8,216 bases of DNA from JBAWAP01 sp049589355 (lineage in GTDB: Bacteria > Chloroflexota > Anaerolineae > VGOG01): contig JBAWAP010000201.1 of the NCBI GenBank assembly GCA_049589355.1, positions 1 through 8,216 of the forward strand, read 5' to 3'. A model generated the notes under the pieces. That model saw nothing but the letters and a program-made list of their open reading frames with translations. It searched no databases and was not told where the DNA came from. This document shows, in pieces, positions 5,803 to 8,216 of the stretch; within the stretch, counting starts at the first letter, position 1; the number at the start of each line of letters is the position of its first letter. The translations under genes were made by a program, and so were the position numbers.

Positions 5803-6201
5803 ATGGAAGAGCGAGCTAAAATTCTCCTCATTGACGATGATCCTGACTTCGTGCAGGCAACGAGGAAGGTCCTGGAAAGCAAGCCTTACGAGGTGATTGT
5901 GGCCTACGATGGGGAAGAGGGTTTGCAGAAGACGCGGGATGAGAAGCCCGACTTAATCCTCCTGGACATCATCATGCCCTTGAGCGATGGATTCACGGTT
6001 TGTGAGGAAATCAAGGGCAACCCCGAGTTCGAAGACATCCCGGTTTTGATGCTGACCAGCTTCTCCCAAAGGGTAGGACAAACTACACTGGCCGTGAGCC
6101 GGGGATTCACCTTGGAAGCCGAGGACTACATTGATAAGCCCATCAAGCCCGTTGAGCTGTTGGCTCGGGTGGAGAAGCAATTGCGGAAAAAGGGGAGGTA
6201 G
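5803..6201 (+). CDS. Stand-alone receiver-domain response regulator 2
   Basis: 132 residues, a single CheY-like receiver. D11, D12 and D13, phospho-acceptor D55 (LILLDIIMP), T85 (LMLTS) and K112 (YIDKP) are intact. It is a close paralogue of regulator 1 (shared DDDPD, VLES, GEE and KPDLI/RPDLI blocks), pointing to tandem duplication. It ends cleanly at the domain with QLRKKGR, unlike the extended regulator 1. AAAAGGAG precedes ATG 5803. With no output domain it should act by protein contact or phosphotransfer rather than by binding DNA. Confidence 0.9.
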   Translation: MEERAKILLIDDDPDFVQATRKVLESKPYEVIVAYDGEEGLQKTRDEKPDLILLDIIMPLSDGFTVCEEIKGNPEFEDIPVLMLTSFSQRVGQTTLAVSRGFTLEAEDYIDKPIKPVELLARVEKQLRKKGR

Positions 6202-6248
6202 GAGCCCAGCAGATCACGGATAAGATAGCCCGATTTCAAAAAGATTAG

Positions 6249-6370
6249 GTAACTGCTCAGCCTGTCATTCTGAGCGAAGCGAAGAATCTCGTTTGTGCGA
6301 AGAACGAGACCCTTCGCTTCGCTCAGGGTGACACCAAAAGCGTCCAAATCTGCCAAGGCTGAGCAGTTAC
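6249..6370. mobile_element. Miniature element copy 3, 122 bp, intact ends and 8-bp target duplication
   Basis: Perfect 15-bp terminal inverted repeats: GTAACTGCTCAGCCT at 6249-6263 and AGGCTGAGCAGTTAC at 6356-6370. AAGATTAG flanks it at 6241-6248 and 6371-6378. The core (about 6264-6333) is an inverted repeat of another class, TGTCATTCTGAGCGAAGCG, closing with CGCTTCGCTCAGGGTGACA. It is the best-preserved copy. It lies between regulator 2 and metV2 and lengthens that gap from about 65 to 195 nt. No coding capacity. Confidence 0.88.
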
Positions 6371-6396
6371 AAGATTAGCTATGAGGAGATTCCTGA

Positions 6397-6912
6397 ATGT
6401 CAGTAGATGAGATACTCGGGAGGGCCTTCCAGAATCGAGCCTTCTCTAAAGCTTTCTTCCTCCCTGAGAGGAAGATGAAAGAGTGGCTTTTCGATTGCCA
6501 ATCCTGTGGAAATTGTGTGCTGAGCCACACGGGTTTCATCTGCCCGATGCGCTGCCCCAAAGGGCAGCGCAATGGCCCCTGTGGAGGAGCCATGGATGGC
6601 CGCTGTGAGGTGGATACGAGTAGGCGGTGTGTGTGGGACGAGATCTGGGAGAGCACTGTTCGACTCAATCGGGTTGACTTGCTAACGGGTAATTATGAGG
6701 GGCCGCCCGATTGGCGATTATATGGCACCTCCGCCTGGGAAAACATGGTGGCCGGTCGGCTCGAGAGCCCATCCATCTTCGAGACCCTCTTTAGGAAAGA
6801 CCAACCCTTGCTTCGCGAAGGTCCGCGGGTCGTTTGCCAGCTTCTGCGCAACTGGTATGAGCTGATCACCGGCCCGAGCTGGCGCCGATACGAAGGCAGA
6901 CCACCATTGTAG
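6397..6912 (+). CDS. MetV-like protein, short form (copy 2)
   Basis: 171 residues. It holds the cysteine-rich MetV C-terminal domain (CQSCGNC, C34, C37, C40; GFICPMRCPKG, C49, C53; NGPCGG, C62; GRCE, C70; RRC, C78) but lacks the ~125-residue N-terminal domain with GCGTCVTVC found in MetV1. In place of it are about 30 residues, and a C-terminal extension (about 79-171, with PPDWRLYGTSAWENMVAGR) that is typical of the stand-alone form of this family seen with metF. It therefore probably partners MetF2 but may receive electrons differently from MetV1. Start ATG 6397 follows GAGGAG with normal spacing; it is about 30 nt from metF2. Confidence 0.88.
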   Translation: MSVDEILGRAFQNRAFSKAFFLPERKMKEWLFDCQSCGNCVLSHTGFICPMRCPKGQRNGPCGGAMDGRCEVDTSRRCVWDEIWESTVRLNRVDLLTGNYEGPPDWRLYGTSAWENMVAGRLESPSIFETLFRKDQPLLREGPRVVCQLLRNWYELITGPSWRRYEGRPPL

Positions 6913-6942
6913 CGGTGACTAGAACAAGGAGACCACTAAGAG

Positions 6943-7809
6943 ATGAAGCTTGGGGAGGTATTTGAATCCGGCAAATTCGCGGTGACTTCGGAGGTCGGTC
7001 CCCCCAAAGGCGTTGACATCGAGGCGATGTTGGAAGACGCTGAGCTCCTGCGCGGGAAGGTGGATGCCATCAACGTAACCGACCAACAGAGCTCAGTGAT
7101 GCGGCTAGGTTCCTTAGCTGTCTGCCACCTCCTTAAGAAAAGGGGGCTGGAGCCCGTATTCCAGATAACCTGTCGGGACCGCAACCGCATAGCTCTGCAA
7201 TCCGATCTTCTGAGTGCTCACGTGCTGGGGATTGAGAACGTTCTCTGTCTAACCGGCGACCACATCACCCTGGGCGATCACCCAGGAGCCAAGCCGGTCT
7301 TTGACCTCGATTCGGTCTCCCTCCTCCATGCTGCGTCCGAATTGCAGCAGGGACGTGATCTGGCGGGACAGAAGCTCAAAGGCAGCCCGAGTTTTTGCCT
7401 GGGAGCGGTGGTGACGCCGGGAGCCAACCCCCTGGAGCCGCAGATCATGAAAATGGAGAAAAAGGTCAAGGCCGGGGCCCGGTTCTTTCAAACCCAGGCG
7501 GTGTACGATCCCAAAAGGTTCAAGGAGTTCATGAGCCAGGTCAAGTACCTGAACGTTCCGGTGATGGTAGGGATCGTGCTCCTGAAATCCGCTGGTATGG
7601 CCCGCTTTATGAACAAGAACGTGGCCGGGGTGCACGTGCCTGAGGGCCTGATTGATGAGATGGACGAGGCGGAGAACAAGGTTCAAAAGAGCATTGAGAT
7701 AGCAGCTCGCTTGATCAGGGAGATGAAAGACCTCTGCCAAGGCGTGCACATCATGCCCATCGGCTGGGAGAAGAAGGTGCCAGCTGTCTTAGAAGCGGCT
7801 GGGCTGTGA
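6943..7809 (+). CDS. metF: Methylenetetrahydrofolate reductase MetF (copy 2)
   Basis: 288 residues, same enzyme family as the upstream metF1: FAVTSEVGPPKG with putative catalytic E17, AINVTDQQ, FQITCRDRNR, VLCLTGDH with D106, FFQTQAVYD, LKSAGMARFM, and C-terminal GVHIMPIGWE. It lacks the 23-residue longer ends of metF1. AAGGAG at 6926-6931 precedes the start. It follows metV2 at close spacing, forming a second metV-metF pair, and is the last gene before a strong terminator. Paralogue or specialised isoenzyme is not decidable from sequence alone. Confidence 0.93.
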   Translation: MKLGEVFESGKFAVTSEVGPPKGVDIEAMLEDAELLRGKVDAINVTDQQSSVMRLGSLAVCHLLKKRGLEPVFQITCRDRNRIALQSDLLSAHVLGIENVLCLTGDHITLGDHPGAKPVFDLDSVSLLHAASELQQGRDLAGQKLKGSPSFCLGAVVTPGANPLEPQIMKMEKKVKAGARFFQTQAVYDPKRFKEFMSQVKYLNVPVMVGIVLLKSAGMARFMNKNVAGVHVPEGLIDEMDEAENKVQKSIEIAARLIREMKDLCQGVHIMPIGWEKKVPAVLEAAGL

Positions 7810-7862
7810 GCCGCCTCTTAAGACCAAAAAGATCCACCGTTCGAGAGCATCAGCGCAAAACA

Positions 7863-7894
7863 AAGAGCCATCCCCGGGAAGGGGGATGGCTCTT
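7863..7894. terminator. Strong hairpin terminator, probably bidirectional
   Basis: AAGAGCCATCCCC (7863-7875) pairs perfectly over 13 bp with GGGGATGGCTCTT (7882-7894) around the 6-nt loop GGGAAG, followed by TTG-TTT-like bases on the plus strand and by A-rich sequence upstream (a T-rich run on the minus strand). It lies between convergent metF2 and the minus-strand gene. It ends both units. Confidence 0.85.
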
Positions 7895-7939
7895 GTTTGG
7901 TAGAAATATCAGAGTAGTCCTCGGAGGAAGGGCCTGGGA

Positions 7940-8185
7940 TCATAGCCGGGCCAGTTCCTCGAACAGCGCCCGATTCTCGTCAATCAACTGGTCTACAAAG
8001 ACTACCGCGCTTTCCTGGAAAGCCTTAGACCAGGAATATTCCATCTCCTCTGTGGGCGTCTCACGCCGCATCAGCCAGACCTTCACCGCCGCTATCAGGA
8101 ACGAGTTCAATTCCTCTTCGCTGATGCGTTCTGCCTCCAGTTGCGTCGCGATGATCTCTGGCAATCTTACCGTGATCTTATCCAT
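7940..8185 (-). CDS. Small protein, probable ribbon-helix-helix antitoxin
   Basis: 81 residues. The start, MDKITVRLPEIIATQLEAERI, followed by EEELNSFLIAAVKVWLMRR, fits a short DNA-contacting beta-strand and two helices of a CopG/VapB-like ribbon-helix-helix protein; the C-terminal half is acidic and helical (FVDQLIDENRALFEELARL), as toxin-binding tails often are. GAGGAGA lies just before its ATG. No toxin gene follows downstream before the terminator. The family is guessed from pattern only and no function is proven. Confidence 0.6.
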   Translation of the reverse strand: MDKITVRLPEIIATQLEAERISEEELNSFLIAAVKVWLMRRETPTEEMEYSWSKAFQESAVVFVDQLIDENRALFEELARL

Positions 8186-8206
8186 CGAACTTTCTCCTCG
8201 TGCATC

Positions 8207-8212
8207 TGTATA
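8207..8212 (-). promoter_or_regulatory. Possible -10 box for the minus-strand gene
   Basis: On the minus strand the hexamer TATACA, within GGATTATACAGATG, stands about 20 nt upstream of the ATG, with the ribosome binding site between. The -35 region would lie beyond the window. It is one near-consensus match only. Confidence 0.3.
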
Positions 8213-8216
8213 ATCC

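Noticed and set aside
7249..7749. 166-residue minus-strand frame
   Set aside because: Lies wholly antisense to metF2, has His/Leu-rich composition typical of a shadow frame and no recognisable domain.
7809..7944. Minus-strand frame starting at an ATGA overlapping the stop of the small gene, possible toxin partner
   Set aside because: About 44 codons running through the terminator hairpin, no toxin motif; the overlap alone is weak evidence.
7806..8213. 135-residue plus-strand frame after metF2
   Set aside because: Crosses the terminator and runs antisense to the small minus-strand gene; Ser/Arg-rich shadow with no ribosome binding site of note.

Overview
The window reads as a chromosomal piece of an anaerobic bacterium that uses the methyl branch of the Wood-Ljungdahl (reductive acetyl-CoA) pathway. 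The evidence is two metV/metF sets (methylenetetrahydrofolate reductase and its iron-sulfur partner) plus an MvhD-type electron-transfer subunit. The gene style (DUF433, UPF0175 and HicB-like small genes, abundant short palindromic repeats of the CATTGCGAG class, moderate GC) would fit an uncultured Chloroflexota lineage. That assignment is inference only; no marker gene is present.

Left part (1-1650): a repeat element cut by the window edge, then a HicB-like antitoxin gene split by a 58-bp miniature transposable element, then a DUF433 gene. Next is mvhD, which is intact only if the in-frame TGA at 1130-1132 is read as selenocysteine; a hairpin with the properties of a bacterial SECIS element lies directly downstream. 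A UPF0175 antitoxin gene follows with ATGA overlap, and then the first few codons of a lost DUF3368 (PIN-type) toxin.

Central part (1649-6201): metV1, a 622-residue membrane histidine kinase (cyclic-nucleotide-binding-like domain, six membrane segments resembling RegB, HisKA, HATPase), metF1, and two stand-alone receiver-domain response regulators. Overlapping start and stop codons (metV1/kinase, metF1/regulator 1) suggest one translationally coupled operon. A dense GGTC-to-GACC inverted array lies between kinase and metF1.

Right part (6249-8185): a shorter second metV (metV2) and a second metF (metF2) close the set and end at a strong terminator. A convergent small gene, probably a ribbon-helix-helix antitoxin, lies beyond it.

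How the genes may work together: MvhD would pass electrons (normally through HdrA, not seen here) towards the MetV/MetF complex that reduces methylene-THF to methyl-THF. The kinase and two receivers are embedded in this operon and may tune it in response to membrane redox state. Three copies of one miniature element (15-bp terminal repeats, 8-bp target duplications, two different internal hairpin classes) sit in the intergenic gaps.
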